Assembly (NCBI RefSeq): GCF_051967035.1 | Contig: NZ_JBQCKK010000010.1 | Span: 1 to 64,000 of the forward strand | Direction of reading: 5' to 3' | Length of the DNA stretch: 64,000 nucleotides | From: Brevibacillus sp051967035 | GTDB lineage: Bacteria > Bacillota > Bacilli > Brevibacillales > Brevibacillaceae | In this document: positions 49,675-58,642 of the stretch, piece by piece | How positions within the stretch are numbered: the stretch's first letter is position 1 | How the letters are laid out: every line of letters starts with the position of its first letter | Made by a program: the position numbers and the translations under genes | Notes under the pieces: model-generated | Database searches by the model: none | The model's input: only the letters and a program-made list of their open reading frames with translations | What the model was told of the DNA's origin: nothing

Positions 49675-50313
49675 ATGCGAAGACTGATTTTTGGACTCAC
49701 GCTCATCCTTATTAGTGGCTGCAGCAACTCGGGGGTGGTGAACCAAGCACAAGAACAACCGACTCCATCGATAAACAACGCCACCTATCCAGCCGATCAT
49801 CCGCCTGTGGTTGGTGAGGCTGGGAATGAAAAAAGCATAGAAGAGCCTATCTATCAAAGATTGGTTACGTACTACAATCGCCATGCCATCAGTGAATTTG
49901 AGGTTACGAACTATGCAAAAATCAGCAAGACCATTTTTTGTACGATTGCCTTCCACGTAGATAATCAGCGGCATTACGGGCTTGTTCAGGCTTATCCGAA
50001 AGATAAAGGCTGGGTCATTTTATCTATCAATGAAGCCCCTGAAATTCGCGAGTTACCTGTCGTACTGCAAATGAGTGTGGGGAAAGAACTGATAGAAGAA
50101 ACGGAAACGCTCAAACAGCCGTACAGAATTTACTCAGGCTATATTAATGAGAAGCAGGTTGCAGAAATCAGAATCACTACCACAGATGATCGTATGTATA
50201 GAATCAAGATAGGCGATAAGCAAAAACAGTTTCTTTATGCGTCTCCTCGCGAGGAGGTCAAAGCAAACTTCGTCGCGCTGGATCAGAACGGAAAGATTGT
50301 GTATGAACAGTAA
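49675..50313 (+). CDS. Putative lipoprotein of unknown function
   Basis: A 212-residue protein with a lipoprotein signal peptide: MRRLIFGLTLILISGC, the cysteine being the lipid-attachment site. A Pro/Gln/Asn-rich linker follows, then an alpha/beta domain (YGLVQAYPKDKGWVILSINE, MYRIKIGDKQKQFLYA) I cannot assign. GGAG lies nine bases before the ATG. The coding sequence is clearly more AT-rich than its neighbours, which suggests recent acquisition or low expression. It is monocistronic. The 256 bases after it hold the Fur-regulated promoter. Confidence 0.8.
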   Translation: MRRLIFGLTLILISGCSNSGVVNQAQEQPTPSINNATYPADHPPVVGEAGNEKSIEEPIYQRLVTYYNRHAISEFEVTNYAKISKTIFCTIAFHVDNQRHYGLVQAYPKDKGWVILSINEAPEIRELPVVLQMSVGKELIEETETLKQPYRIYSGYINEKQVAEIRITTTDDRMYRIKIGDKQKQFLYASPREEVKANFVALDQNGKIVYEQ

Positions 50314-50489
50314 TCAGCCGCAAGGGAAAGCCTGACTGCTACGGTCTGCCCAGGTTTTCCCCGCTGCAAAAAGGACGCTCACCCGTTGACGCAATGGTTT
50401 CGCCGCCACCCATTCCCTTCCCCCTTCAACCAATCGCCTGCTTCCAGCGATTCCCCGCATCGGAAGCCATTTTCCCTCCAAAATTCTTA

Positions 50490-50518
50490 TTGATAATAGT
50501 TATCATTGTCTATATAAT
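50490..50518 (+). promoter_or_regulatory. Promoter of the iron/heme uptake operon
   Basis: TTGATA and a perfect TATAAT separated by 17 bases. The -35 lies inside the Fur box at 50491-50505. Confidence 0.8.
50491..50505. promoter_or_regulatory. Fur box
   Basis: TGATAATAGTTATCA differs at one informative base from the Bacillus Fur box TGATAATnATTATCA. Confidence 0.85.
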
Positions 50519-50533
50519 CAACCCAAACGGTAT

Positions 50534-50548
50534 TGATTCTCATTATCA
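50534..50548. promoter_or_regulatory. Second, weaker Fur box
   Basis: TGATTCTCATTATCA matches 12 of 14 informative positions and lies just downstream of the expected start point. Confidence 0.6.
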
Positions 50549-50569
50549 AGTATCAGGAGGCTATACATA

Positions 50570-51580
50570 GTGAAGCACGCAGGATGGAAAATGGGGATGA
50601 TTGCCCTCTTACTGACAAGCGCGGTCGGATGCAGCAACACGCAGTCTCCCGAACAGGCAACGCCACAGCAGAACCAAACCAGCGAACCATCGAGCCAAAA
50701 CACCTCCACACAGACGGCATCGAGCGAGCAGGCTGCTCCCTCTGTCAGCATTGATGAGAAAAAAGCGGGAGAACTGCTCGCCCAGTTTCAAAACCAAACT
50801 CCCACCAAAGTCGTGACCCTCTCAGTCCCTCTCACGGAAATTTTGCATGAACTGGGGGTCACCCCCGTAGGCGTACCGACGACAAATAGCAAGCTGCCAG
50901 CGGCTTTGGACAACGTCCCCCGCATTGGGACGTCGCACCAGCCAGACCTGGAGCAGATCGCGAAGCTGCAACCCGAATTCGTGCTCGGCCCTGCCTCGAT
51001 CAAGGACAGCATCGACAAAAAGTTGAAGCCCGCGGGCACGCCTACCGCTTATTTGCCTGCTGATTCCATGGATGAGCTGAAATTGTCCACTGTCGTCCTC
51101 GGGCGGCTGTTCCGCCAGGAAGCCAAAGCAGAGCAACTGATACGCAAAATCGCCGAGCAGGAAGCAAGCATCATCGAAGCGACGAAAGGCAAACCGGCGC
51201 CAAAGGTGCTGTTCCTGTTCGGCTCGGCGGAAGCGCTCATGACCATGAGCGACCAGACTTTCGCAGGCAGCATTGCGCGCAACCTGGGAGCCGTCAACGT
51301 CGCTACCGACACGTTGAAGCAAACGCAAACGTACGCGCCGCTGAACATGGAGAGCATCGTCGCGGCCAACCCGGACGTCATTTTGCTCGTGGCGCACGGC
51401 GATCCGCAAGCCGTAGCGAAAACATTCGAAGAAGACGTGAAAAAGAACGGGGCCTGGGAAAAAATGAGCGCCTTCCAAAACGGCAACATGCAGTCGCTTG
51501 ATTTCAACACATTCGGTACGGCCTCGATCGTCAATGCCCCTGCCGCCTACAAGCAGCTCGCGGATATTCTGTACAAGTGA
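50570..51580 (+). CDS. Iron/heme ABC transporter substrate-binding lipoprotein
   Basis: A 336-residue lipoprotein with the lipobox LTSAVGCSN and a Gln/Ser/Thr-rich linker to about residue 60, then a type III periplasmic-binding fold: VVTLSVPLTEILHELGV, PRIGTSHQPDLEQIAKLQPEFVLG and the long backbone helix around STVVLGRLFRQEAKAEQLIRKI. It captures ferric siderophore or heme outside the cell for the permease and ATPase that follow. The start is a GTG at 50570 with AGGAGG nine bases before. It lies behind two Fur boxes, so expression should rise in iron limitation. Confidence 0.9.
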   Translation: MKHAGWKMGMIALLLTSAVGCSNTQSPEQATPQQNQTSEPSSQNTSTQTASSEQAAPSVSIDEKKAGELLAQFQNQTPTKVVTLSVPLTEILHELGVTPVGVPTTNSKLPAALDNVPRIGTSHQPDLEQIAKLQPEFVLGPASIKDSIDKKLKPAGTPTAYLPADSMDELKLSTVVLGRLFRQEAKAEQLIRKIAEQEASIIEATKGKPAPKVLFLFGSAEALMTMSDQTFAGSIARNLGAVNVATDTLKQTQTYAPLNMESIVAANPDVILLVAHGDPQAVAKTFEEDVKKNGAWEKMSAFQNGNMQSLDFNTFGTASIVNAPAAYKQLADILYK

Positions 51581-51595
51581 CAAGGAGTTTTTGCC

Positions 51596-52579
51596 GTGAG
51601 CCAGAAAAAACCCGTGCTGTTGGGAATCGCCTGCCTGCTGCTCGCGGCGGCAACGCTCCTGTCTGTCGGACTCGGGAGCGTGCCGCTCTCGCTGCAAGAG
51701 ACCGTGACCACCATCCTTGGGCAAGGAAATGCGGCCAGCCATACGATTCTCTGGGACATTCGGATTCCCCGCGTGTTTCTCGCGCTTTTGATCGGAGCCA
51801 ACCTCGCTCTTTCCGGGGCGCTGCTGCAAGCCGTCATGCAAAACCCGCTGGCTGATCCCGGACTGACCGGGGTATCCAGCGGGGCGGCTGTGACGGTGTT
51901 GTTCATCATGCTGGTCGTCCCCGATTATTTTGCGCTGATCCCGCTCTTCGCCATTGTCGGGGGCGGGATTGCAGCCGTGATGGTCTACCTCTGGGCCTGG
52001 AAAAAGCAAGAGGGGTTCACCCCGATCCGCATCATTTTGTCTGGTGTCGCCGTCAATGCGGTATTGGGCGGCGTCATCGGCCTATTGTCCATTCTCTACA
52101 GCGACAAGCTGCCAGCGGCTCTGCAATGGATGAACGGCAGCCTGTCCGGAAAAAGCATGAGCGATGTGCAGATGCTTTTCCCCTACTCCGCCGCCGGGTG
52201 GATCGCTGCGCTCATGTGCATCCGGTCGGCCAACATTTTGCGTCTCGGCGAACAGGTCGCGCACAATCTCGGACAAAATCTGAACCGCCTCCGCTTCACC
52301 CTGTCCCTGATCGCGGTCTACCTCGCCGCCATCTCCGTTTCGACCGTAGGGCTGGTCGGTTTTATCGGGCTGATCGTCCCGCACATGTCGCGCCTGCTGA
52401 TGGGCACCGATTACCGGATGAACCTTCCCTTTGGACTCGTCCTCGGCTCGCTCGTCCTGCTTTCGGCAGACACGCTGGGCCGGACGCTGTTTGCCCCGCT
52501 GGAAATTCCGGCAGGGATTGTCATGGCCATCGTCGGCGGTCCCTACTTCCTTTATCTGATGCGTACAGGAGGAACGTGA
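51596..52579 (+). CDS. FecCD-family iron/heme ABC transporter permease
   Basis: A 327-residue inner-membrane permease with about 9-10 helices. FecCD motifs are seen: IRIPRVFLALLIGANLALSGALLQAV, NPLADPGLTGVSSGAAV, the cytoplasmic coupling loop LNRLRFTLS and STVGLVGFIGLIVPHMSRLLMG. The start is a GTG at 51596, eight bases after AAGGAG. It lies 15 bases after the binding-protein gene and one base before the ATPase. A single permease gene means a homodimer. Confidence 0.93.
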   Translation: MSQKKPVLLGIACLLLAAATLLSVGLGSVPLSLQETVTTILGQGNAASHTILWDIRIPRVFLALLIGANLALSGALLQAVMQNPLADPGLTGVSSGAAVTVLFIMLVVPDYFALIPLFAIVGGGIAAVMVYLWAWKKQEGFTPIRIILSGVAVNAVLGGVIGLLSILYSDKLPAALQWMNGSLSGKSMSDVQMLFPYSAAGWIAALMCIRSANILRLGEQVAHNLGQNLNRLRFTLSLIAVYLAAISVSTVGLVGFIGLIVPHMSRLLMGTDYRMNLPFGLVLGSLVLLSADTLGRTLFAPLEIPAGIVMAIVGGPYFLYLMRTGGT

Positions 52580-52580
52580 T

Positions 52581-53360
52581 GTGCTGAGCGTGCATGCGTT
52601 GAACATCCATTACGGCAAAAAACGAATCGTAAAAGACTTTTCTTTGGATATACATGAAGGAGAGATTGTCTCGATCATCGGGCCAAACGGTTCCGGCAAA
52701 TCGACGATTCTCAAAGCCATCTCCCGGCTGATCCCTTGCCAGAGCGGCAGTGTGCGCATCGCCGGGCAAGCAGTCGACAGCATGAGCATCAAGCAGCTTT
52801 CTCGCGTTCTGTGCATGCTGTCCCAGTCCAACTCCTGTCCTTCGGATGTCACTGTCGAGGAATTGGTCGGCTACGGACGCGTCCCCCACAAAAAATGGTA
52901 CGAACGACTGGATGCGGCCGATGAGGCAATCGTCGACTGGGCCTTGCAGCAAACAGGCATGGAAAGCTACCGGAGCCGCTATCTGGCTTCCCTGTCGGGC
53001 GGAGAAGCCCAGCGTGCCTGGATTGCCATGGCGCTGGCCCAGCAACCGAAGCTTTTGCTGCTCGATGAGCCGACGACGTATTTGGATATCGCCCACCAGC
53101 TGGATGTGCTGGAGCTGGTCGCGAAGCTGAATCGGGAATGGAAGCTCACGGTTGTCATGGTGCTGCATGACTTGAATCACGCCAGCGCCTACAGCGATAA
53201 AATTTGCGTTATCAAGGACGGGGAGCTTCGTGTTTTCGGCAAGCCGCAAGACGTGTTTACGACCGAGCTGATTCTCAGCGTCTACGGCGTCGACACAGAC
53301 ATTCAGTATGCGCCGGACAGCACCAGCCCGCGCATCCACGTCCTGAAAAAAGCGCAATAA
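52581..53360 (+). CDS. Iron/heme ABC transporter ATPase
   Basis: A 259-residue ATP-binding subunit. Walker A GPNGSGKST near residue 35, Q-loop MLSQSN, ABC signature LSGGEAQRAWIA, Walker B LLLLDEPTTYLD and the switch histidine in VVMVLHDLNHAS are all intact. Drives import through the preceding permease. The start is a GTG at 52581 with GGAGG eight bases before, one base after the permease stop. Confidence 0.95.
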   Translation: MLSVHALNIHYGKKRIVKDFSLDIHEGEIVSIIGPNGSGKSTILKAISRLIPCQSGSVRIAGQAVDSMSIKQLSRVLCMLSQSNSCPSDVTVEELVGYGRVPHKKWYERLDAADEAIVDWALQQTGMESYRSRYLASLSGGEAQRAWIAMALAQQPKLLLLDEPTTYLDIAHQLDVLELVAKLNREWKLTVVMVLHDLNHASAYSDKICVIKDGELRVFGKPQDVFTTELILSVYGVDTDIQYAPDSTSPRIHVLKKAQ

Positions 53361-53388
53361 ACCATTCTGCAAAGCGAGGGATGCTCGT

Positions 53389-53895
53389 ATGAAAGCAGCG
53401 GCTCAGGAAGCGATGAAAGTCCAGTACCAAACGTTTGCAGCCGGTATGAAGACACTCGTGCTCAGCACCGTCGACGAGCATGGAAAACCGTTTGTCTCCT
53501 ATGCCCCTTTCGTCCAAACGAACGGAAAGTTTTACATCTACATCAGCAAAATCGCCAATCACTATCGCTATCTGGAAGAAACGCGGACGGTCGATGCCAT
53601 GCTCATCGAGGATGAAGCGAAGACGGCCAATCTGTTTGCCCGTCAGCGCGCCCGTTTCGTTTGCACAGCAAGCAACATCGGCAACGCGGGCCACGATGAG
53701 ATTTTCGCGCTGTTCGAGGAACGGTTTGGCAAAAGCATGATGGATATGCTGCGCGGCCTCGACTTCTCCCTGTTTGAGCTTGCGCCATCCACTGGTCGCT
53801 ACATCGCCGGATTCGGTCAGGCGTATGACATCAATCTGGCCGCCGACCAGTTCGAACACGTCAATCGCGACGGACACACACCAACCGCCAACTAA
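53389..53895 (+). CDS. HugZ/HutZ-like heme utilization protein
   Basis: A 168-residue split-barrel (pyridoxamine-phosphate-oxidase-like) protein. LVLSTVDEHGKPFVSYAPFV starts the barrel, and the C-terminal YIAGFGQAYDI is characteristic of HugZ/HutZ heme-degrading or heme-storing proteins. GAGGG lies eight bases before the ATG. Its position directly after an ABC importer under Fur control argues that the imported ligand is heme. A general FMN-binding role is the alternative. Confidence 0.8.
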   Translation: MKAAAQEAMKVQYQTFAAGMKTLVLSTVDEHGKPFVSYAPFVQTNGKFYIYISKIANHYRYLEETRTVDAMLIEDEAKTANLFARQRARFVCTASNIGNAGHDEIFALFEERFGKSMMDMLRGLDFSLFELAPSTGRYIAGFGQAYDINLAADQFEHVNRDGHTPTAN

Positions 53896-53923
53896 CGATT
53901 TATGCCGACAGGAGGACCCTTTC

Positions 53924-54400
53924 ATGACCAATCCAACCTACTCCACTGCCTTGACATTGTGGCTCACCATCCAGGAGCGGTTCCACAAGACTGCCAAAAG
54001 CATGCCGGAACAAGACCTGCTTCTCGGAATGGGCCCAGCCACGATCGGGTATATGCTCCGCCATAACGCCGAGGTGGAATACATGTTTGCCGAGTGGTTT
54101 TTCGGCCGCAGCATCCCGGCAGACGTCGAACTGCTGACGAAAAACGGCCCTGTCGCCGGGAAGCATTTCACCAATTTGCAGGAGCTGGCCGATTTCATGA
54201 CGGCTTCCAACCAGCACCTGCTCGAAGGAATGAAAAGCTTGTCGGAGGAAGCGTGGCATACCCCTGTCCATACGCCGCTCGGCAGCTCGACTCCGCTCGA
54301 AGCGCTGGGACGGCTGATGTACCATACCGGTATCCACGCCGGACAAATCTCGCAAATTCAAAAAGCGTTTCATACAAGAGAAAAAGAGCGCGCGCACTAA
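53924..54400 (+). CDS. DinB-like four-helix protein
   Basis: A 158-residue protein of the DinB/YfiT type, predicted as a four-helix bundle. Candidate metal-binding histidines lie in LRHNAEVEYMF, and near the C-terminus in LMYHTGIHAGQIS. Related proteins are metal-dependent thiol transferases (bacillithiol or mycothiol). AGGAGG lies eight bases before the ATG at 53924. Last gene of the iron/heme operon; its role there is unclear but might be protection from heme or metal stress. Confidence 0.78.
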   Translation: MTNPTYSTALTLWLTIQERFHKTAKSMPEQDLLLGMGPATIGYMLRHNAEVEYMFAEWFFGRSIPADVELLTKNGPVAGKHFTNLQELADFMTASNQHLLEGMKSLSEEAWHTPVHTPLGSSTPLEALGRLMYHTGIHAGQISQIQKAFHTREKERAH

Positions 54401-54415
54401 AGCGCCGCTCTTTTT
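54386..54415 (+). terminator. Terminator at the end of the iron/heme operon
   Basis: GAGCGCGCGC pairs imperfectly with GCGCCGCTC across the DinB stop codon, followed by TTTTT. Confidence 0.65.
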
Positions 54416-54420
54416 CGCCA

Positions 54421-54460
54421 AAAGCGCTTCCTTCATTTTTGGGACGGGAGGCGCTTTTTT
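54421..54460. terminator. Bidirectional terminator between convergent genes
   Basis: AAAGCGCTTCC pairs with GGGAGGCGCTTT, with a T run on each strand; it serves the iron/heme operon and the M20 amidohydrolase gene. Confidence 0.7.
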
Positions 54461-54470
54461 CTATGGGGTT

Positions 54471-55652
54471 CTACATGACGATCTTTCTTGCGGCGTTGAG
54501 GAACATTTTCACGCCGACCTCCAGCGCATCCTCGTCGATGGTAAAACGCGGGTGGTGGTGCGGATACGTAATGCCTTTCTCTTTGTTTCCGGCTGCTATG
54601 TAAAAGAAGCACCCTGGCGCTTTTTGCTGGAACGCGGAGAAGTCCTCGCCGCCCATGGTCGGACGCATCCGCGTCACCCATTCGGGTCCGAGCGATTCCA
54701 CGACCACCTCTTCCATCAGGCGGGTCACTTCCTCATCGTTGATGACCGGTCGGTAGCCGAACTCGTACTTGAACTTGTAGCTGGCCCCGTGCGCTTCCGT
54801 AATCCCTTTGATGACGCGCTCCATCAGGCCGGGAACGGATTCGCGCAGCGTCTTGTCAAAGCTGCGCACCGTCCCGCAAATGTCCACTGTGCCCGGAATG
54901 ACGTTGTGTGTCGTGCCGCCCACGAATTGCGTCACGGACAAGACGAGGTTGTCGAGCGGGTCGGCATTGCGCGACACGATGTGCTGCAAGTTGGTCACCA
55001 CTTGCGCCGCAATCGCGATGCTGTCGATCGTCTCGTGCGGAAGCGCCGCGTGACCGCCTTTTCCCAGCACCGTAATCCAGAACGTATCAGGCGCTGCCAT
55101 CATCGGCCCAGGGCAAATGCCCACAGTGCCGTACTCCATCGTCGCCCACAGATGCGTGCCGATGACCATGTCCACGCCATCCATGACTCCCGCCTGCACC
55201 ATCTCCTCCGCGCCGCCCGGATACACTTCTTCCGCGTGCTGGAACAAAAAGCGCACCTCGCCTTTGATCCGATCCTTCATCCCGGACAAAATCTTCGCGG
55301 CTCCGAGCAGCATCGCGGTATGGCCGTCATGTCCGCACGCGTGCATCACGCCCGGATTTTTCGAGGCGAACGCAAAGGTGTTTTCCTCTGTGATCGGCAA
55401 GGCGTCCATGTCGGCGCGCATCGCCAGCACGTTTCCCGGCTGCGGACCGATCAGCCGGGCCATCACGCTGTTTTTCGTCGGTCGACTCACTTCCAGATTG
55501 CCAAAGGACGAAAGCGTCTCGTACACAAACTGCGCCGTCTTCTCTTCGTGAAAAGACAGCTCGGGATACTCATGCAAATAGCGTCGCCACGCGATTACCT
55601 GCGCTTTGGCTTCCTCGGCCGCCTGATTCAATGGTAGAGCTGTCGCTGTCAT
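54471..55652 (-). CDS. M20D-family amidohydrolase
   Basis: A 393-residue zinc peptidase-fold enzyme of the aminoacylase/IAA-amino acid hydrolase group (YxeP, HipO-like), cleaving N-acyl amino acids. Metal-site motifs: MRADMDALPI, HACGHDGHTAMLLGAA, FQHAEEVYPGG and MGGEDFSAF. The dimerisation insert carries GKGGHAALPHETIDSI. GGAGG lies eight bases before the ATG. It follows another M20-family gene (121-base gap) on the same strand, suggesting joint use in amino-acid derivative breakdown. Confidence 0.9.
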   Translation of the reverse strand: MTATALPLNQAAEEAKAQVIAWRRYLHEYPELSFHEEKTAQFVYETLSSFGNLEVSRPTKNSVMARLIGPQPGNVLAMRADMDALPITEENTFAFASKNPGVMHACGHDGHTAMLLGAAKILSGMKDRIKGEVRFLFQHAEEVYPGGAEEMVQAGVMDGVDMVIGTHLWATMEYGTVGICPGPMMAAPDTFWITVLGKGGHAALPHETIDSIAIAAQVVTNLQHIVSRNADPLDNLVLSVTQFVGGTTHNVIPGTVDICGTVRSFDKTLRESVPGLMERVIKGITEAHGASYKFKYEFGYRPVINDEEVTRLMEEVVVESLGPEWVTRMRPTMGGEDFSAFQQKAPGCFFYIAAGNKEKGITYPHHHPRFTIDEDALEVGVKMFLNAARKIVM

Positions 55653-55773
55653 CCGGTTCTCCTCCTCATTCTGTCCGTTTTTTGCCCGTCGCCGCCAAGC
55701 TGTCGAACCCTCGTCTCTTTTCTCTCGTTGGGGAGTCTTTCGCTTTTCGATGTCCGTCCGCTCTCTCTATACC

Positions 55774-57003
55774 TTATACCTGTCTGGCCAAAGTCAGCAC
55801 GGTGCGATACAGCACGTTGGCTCCGTCCGCGCAATCTGCTTTCGTTGAGTACTCGGCCGGATTGTGGCTGATGCCGTCTTTGGAGCGAATGAAAATCATG
55901 CCGATCGGACACAAGTCAGCGAGCTGCATGCAGTCGTGGCCTGCGCCGCTCGGAAGCCGGAACGCCTCCAAGCCTTCCTGGGCACACGCCTCTGCTGCCG
56001 CCTGCTGGATGCTCGCGGAGCAGACGGCGGGCGCGATCCGCTGCAATGGCTCCACCTTCCCTGTCACATTCCGCTCGGCACAAATCGCTTTGGCCCGCTC
56101 GTAAATGCGCTGCTCTACCTGATCGCGAACCGCTTTGTCCACATCGCGCAAGTCGAGCGAAAACTCGACCCGCCCGGGAATGACATTGACTCCGCCAGGG
56201 AATGCCTGTACCTGTCCGACTGTCGCCACACTGGTTTTCGTCCGCGCCGCCTCCTGCTCGATGGCGAGCATCACTTGTGCCGCCGCTGCCAGCGGATCGC
56301 GGCGCAGGTTCATCGGCGTGGCTCCGGCATGGCCCGCCTCGCCCTCCAGCACGAATTTCAACCAGAGCGGTCCCGCCACACCTGTCACGATCCCGACGGA
56401 CAAATCGCGGCTCTCCAGCACCTTGCCCTGCTCGATGTGCAGTTCCACATACGCCTTGACGCTGCCGGGCGTGCGCGCTGCCTGACCTGTCCGGTCCGGG
56501 TCAAGCCCGACCTGGCGCATGGCTTCGGCAATCGTGATCCCGTCCTTGTCCGCCTGCTCCAGCTCGCTTGGCTTTATCCGTCCGGCCATCCCGCGGCTGC
56601 CGATCATGCCGTAGCCAAAGCGCGCGCCCTCCTCATCCGTGAAGGCGACCACTTCAATCGGATGCTCTGTCTCTATTCCTCGTTCCTGCATCGTCTGCAC
56701 GATTTCTACGCCTGCCAAAACGCCAAGCGGTCCGTCAAAATCTCCGCCATTCGGCACGGAGTCGAGGTGCGAGCCTACGAGCACAACAGGTGCCGAAGGG
56801 TTTTTCCCCTCTTTTCGCCCGATCAGATTTCCGACCGCATCCTCGCGAACAGCCAGTCCCGCTTCCTTCATGAAGCTTGCGACGAGGTCCTTTGCTGCCC
56901 GCTCTTCCGGAGTAAAGGACAGCCTTGTGACCCCTCCAGCTTCCTGGGCGCCGATTCGGGCCACCTGTCTCAGTCGATCCCACAATCGGTCAATTTGAAT
57001 CAT
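55774..57003 (-). CDS. M20C-family amidase/hydantoinase (N-carbamoyl-L-amino acid hydrolase type)
   Basis: A 409-residue zinc enzyme of the allantoate amidohydrolase/N-carbamoyl-L-amino acid hydrolase group. Motifs: GSHLDSVPNGGDFDGPLGV (metal ligand and catalytic aspartate), FTDEEGARFGYGMIGSRG, EGEAGHAGATPMNLRRD and GAGHDCMQLA. The group also includes ureidoglycolate and beta-ureidopropionate hydrolases, so the substrate is open. AAGGAGG lies 11 bases before the ATG at 57003. It is divergent from the trpS T-box leader. Confidence 0.9.
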   Translation of the reverse strand: MIQIDRLWDRLRQVARIGAQEAGGVTRLSFTPEERAAKDLVASFMKEAGLAVREDAVGNLIGRKEGKNPSAPVVLVGSHLDSVPNGGDFDGPLGVLAGVEIVQTMQERGIETEHPIEVVAFTDEEGARFGYGMIGSRGMAGRIKPSELEQADKDGITIAEAMRQVGLDPDRTGQAARTPGSVKAYVELHIEQGKVLESRDLSVGIVTGVAGPLWLKFVLEGEAGHAGATPMNLRRDPLAAAAQVMLAIEQEAARTKTSVATVGQVQAFPGGVNVIPGRVEFSLDLRDVDKAVRDQVEQRIYERAKAICAERNVTGKVEPLQRIAPAVCSASIQQAAAEACAQEGLEAFRLPSGAGHDCMQLADLCPIGMIFIRSKDGISHNPAEYSTKADCADGANVLYRTVLTLARQV

Positions 57004-57135
57004 GACGCACGACTCCTCCTTCGCACGACCGCCTCGTGACGGTTGATGTACGGATATGTCCCTCATTGTATAATAGTCTGTCTATTTTGAAAAGAAATAC
57101 GCCGCTTCCCGCTGCTTCGCCAGGCTATCCCCCTC

Positions 57136-57164
57136 TTGCTTTTTTGGTTTGTCCTGCGTAAAAT
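57136..57164 (+). promoter_or_regulatory. Promoter of the trpS T-box leader
   Basis: TTGCTT and TAAAAT separated by 17 bases, just before the leader. Confidence 0.6.
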
Positions 57165-57170
57165 GATTGC

Positions 57171-57476
57171 TCAAAGGGTATTTTTCAATGGCAATGAGGG
57201 AGAAGAGTAGTCATTTTTCGAGACGGCAGAGAGCTGATGGTGGGTGCGAATCAGTGTCAAGGAAATGGTGAATGGGCTCCCGAGCTCCAAACCGAACCCG
57301 TTTTCAAGCGGCGGCAGTAGGCTTTGGCGTGACGTCCGCACGTTACAAAGGACACCGTATCCAAACGGTACGGAACAAAGCGATTTTGCGCATGGCTCTT
57401 CCCGTGTGCAAAATAACAAGGGTGGCACCGCGGTTCATTCGTCCCTGTCCAGGGCGGATGAACCTTTTTGTTTTTC
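57171..57476 (+). ncRNA. T-box riboswitch controlling trpS
   Basis: A leader of about 300 bases with the T-box core AAGGGTGGCACCGCGG at 57419-57434 and a terminator in which GGTTCAT-CG-CCC pairs with GGG-GGATGAACC, ending in TTTTTGTTTTT. Stem I carries AGAGTAG and GCGAATCAG features. A TGG triplet (57273-57275, in GTGAATGGGC) is the likely Trp specifier codon. UGGC in the bulge would pair with the GCCA end of tRNA-Trp. Uncharged tRNA-Trp should relieve termination. Confidence 0.9.
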
Positions 57477-57517
57477 TCCCCAACAATTTTTCCTCAATGG
57501 AAAGGAGCAACACTCTC

Positions 57518-58501
57518 ATGAAAACCATTTTTTCCGGTATTCAGCCGAGCGGTATTTTGACCCTTGGCAACTACCTGGGCGCGATGAAGCATTTCGTTCC
57601 GCTGCAGGACCAGTTCAACTGCTTTTACTGCATCGTCGACCAGCACGCGATCACGGTCCCGCAGGAGCCTGCCGTTTTGCGCGAGAACATTCGCCGTCTG
57701 GCAGCGCTCTATCTGGCAGTTGGCCTCGATCCGAACAAAATGACCTTGTTCATCCAATCGGAAGTACCGGCCCATGCCAAGCTCGGCTGGATCATGCTGT
57801 GCACCTCGTACCTCGGCGAGCTGGAGCGCATGACCCAGTTCAAGGACAAAGCCGACGGGCGCGGCGAATCGATTCCGGCCGGCTTGCTGGCGTATCCTCC
57901 GCTGATGGCGGCAGATATTTTGCTGTACGGTACGCACTATGTTCCAGTGGGCGAAGATCAGAAGCAGCACCTGGAGCTGACTCGCGACCTGGCGCAGCGC
58001 TTCAACAACCGTTACGGCGACATCTTCACCATTCCGGAAGTACGCCTGCCGGAAACGGGCGCACGCATCATGTCGCTTGTCGACGGAACCAAAAAGATGA
58101 GCAAATCCGATCCGAACCAGGGCGCCTTCATCTCCATGCTGGATGACCCGGCGACGATCACGAAAAAAATCAAGCGCGCGCAGACCGACTCCGACAGCTG
58201 CGTGCGCTATGACAAGACAGAAAAGCCTGCTGTCTCCAATCTCATGACCATCTACTCGCTCTGCTCCGGCAAGTCGCTGGAAGAAATCGAAGCGATGTAC
58301 GATGGCAAAGGCTACGGCGCTTTCAAAGCCGATCTGGCGGAAATCGTGGTAGAGACGCTGCGTCCGATTCAGGAGCGCTACGAGCAGTTGTTCCACTCCT
58401 CCGAGCTGGACGACATCCTCTCGGCAGGAGCTGCAAAAGCAAATGCCGTGGCAAACGAAATGCTGCACAAAGTGGAGAAAGCGATGGGAATGACACGCTA
58501 G
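57518..58501 (+). CDS. trpS: Tryptophanyl-tRNA synthetase
   Basis: Charges tRNA-Trp with tryptophan. The 327-residue class I synthetase shows the HIGH-equivalent SGIQPSGILTLGNYLG, the tryptophan pocket around DQHAI and the KMSKS loop in GTKKMSKSDPNQ. AAAGGAG lies ten bases before the ATG at 57518; the frame is open upstream through the T-box leader but that part is not coding. It is controlled by the T-box at 57171-57476 and ended by a hairpin. Confidence 0.97.
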   Translation: MKTIFSGIQPSGILTLGNYLGAMKHFVPLQDQFNCFYCIVDQHAITVPQEPAVLRENIRRLAALYLAVGLDPNKMTLFIQSEVPAHAKLGWIMLCTSYLGELERMTQFKDKADGRGESIPAGLLAYPPLMAADILLYGTHYVPVGEDQKQHLELTRDLAQRFNNRYGDIFTIPEVRLPETGARIMSLVDGTKKMSKSDPNQGAFISMLDDPATITKKIKRAQTDSDSCVRYDKTEKPAVSNLMTIYSLCSGKSLEEIEAMYDGKGYGAFKADLAEIVVETLRPIQERYEQLFHSSELDDILSAGAAKANAVANEMLHKVEKAMGMTR

Positions 58502-58516
58502 AAAAAGCTGGATGAA

Positions 58517-58550
58517 AAACGGGCCGGGAAGCTTCTCCCGACCCGTTTTT
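58517..58550. terminator. Bidirectional terminator between trpS and the nuclease gene
   Basis: AACGGGCCGGGA pairs with TCCCGACCCGTT around a short loop; T runs follow on both strands. Confidence 0.8.
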
Positions 58551-58642
58551 GCATGGGCAAAGCAAACGCGCGGCGAGCGCACGCGACAACGCCGTTTGGC
58601 CCGTTCCTGCGCTGCGCGGAAGCTCTCGCCCGCGGCCCTTCC

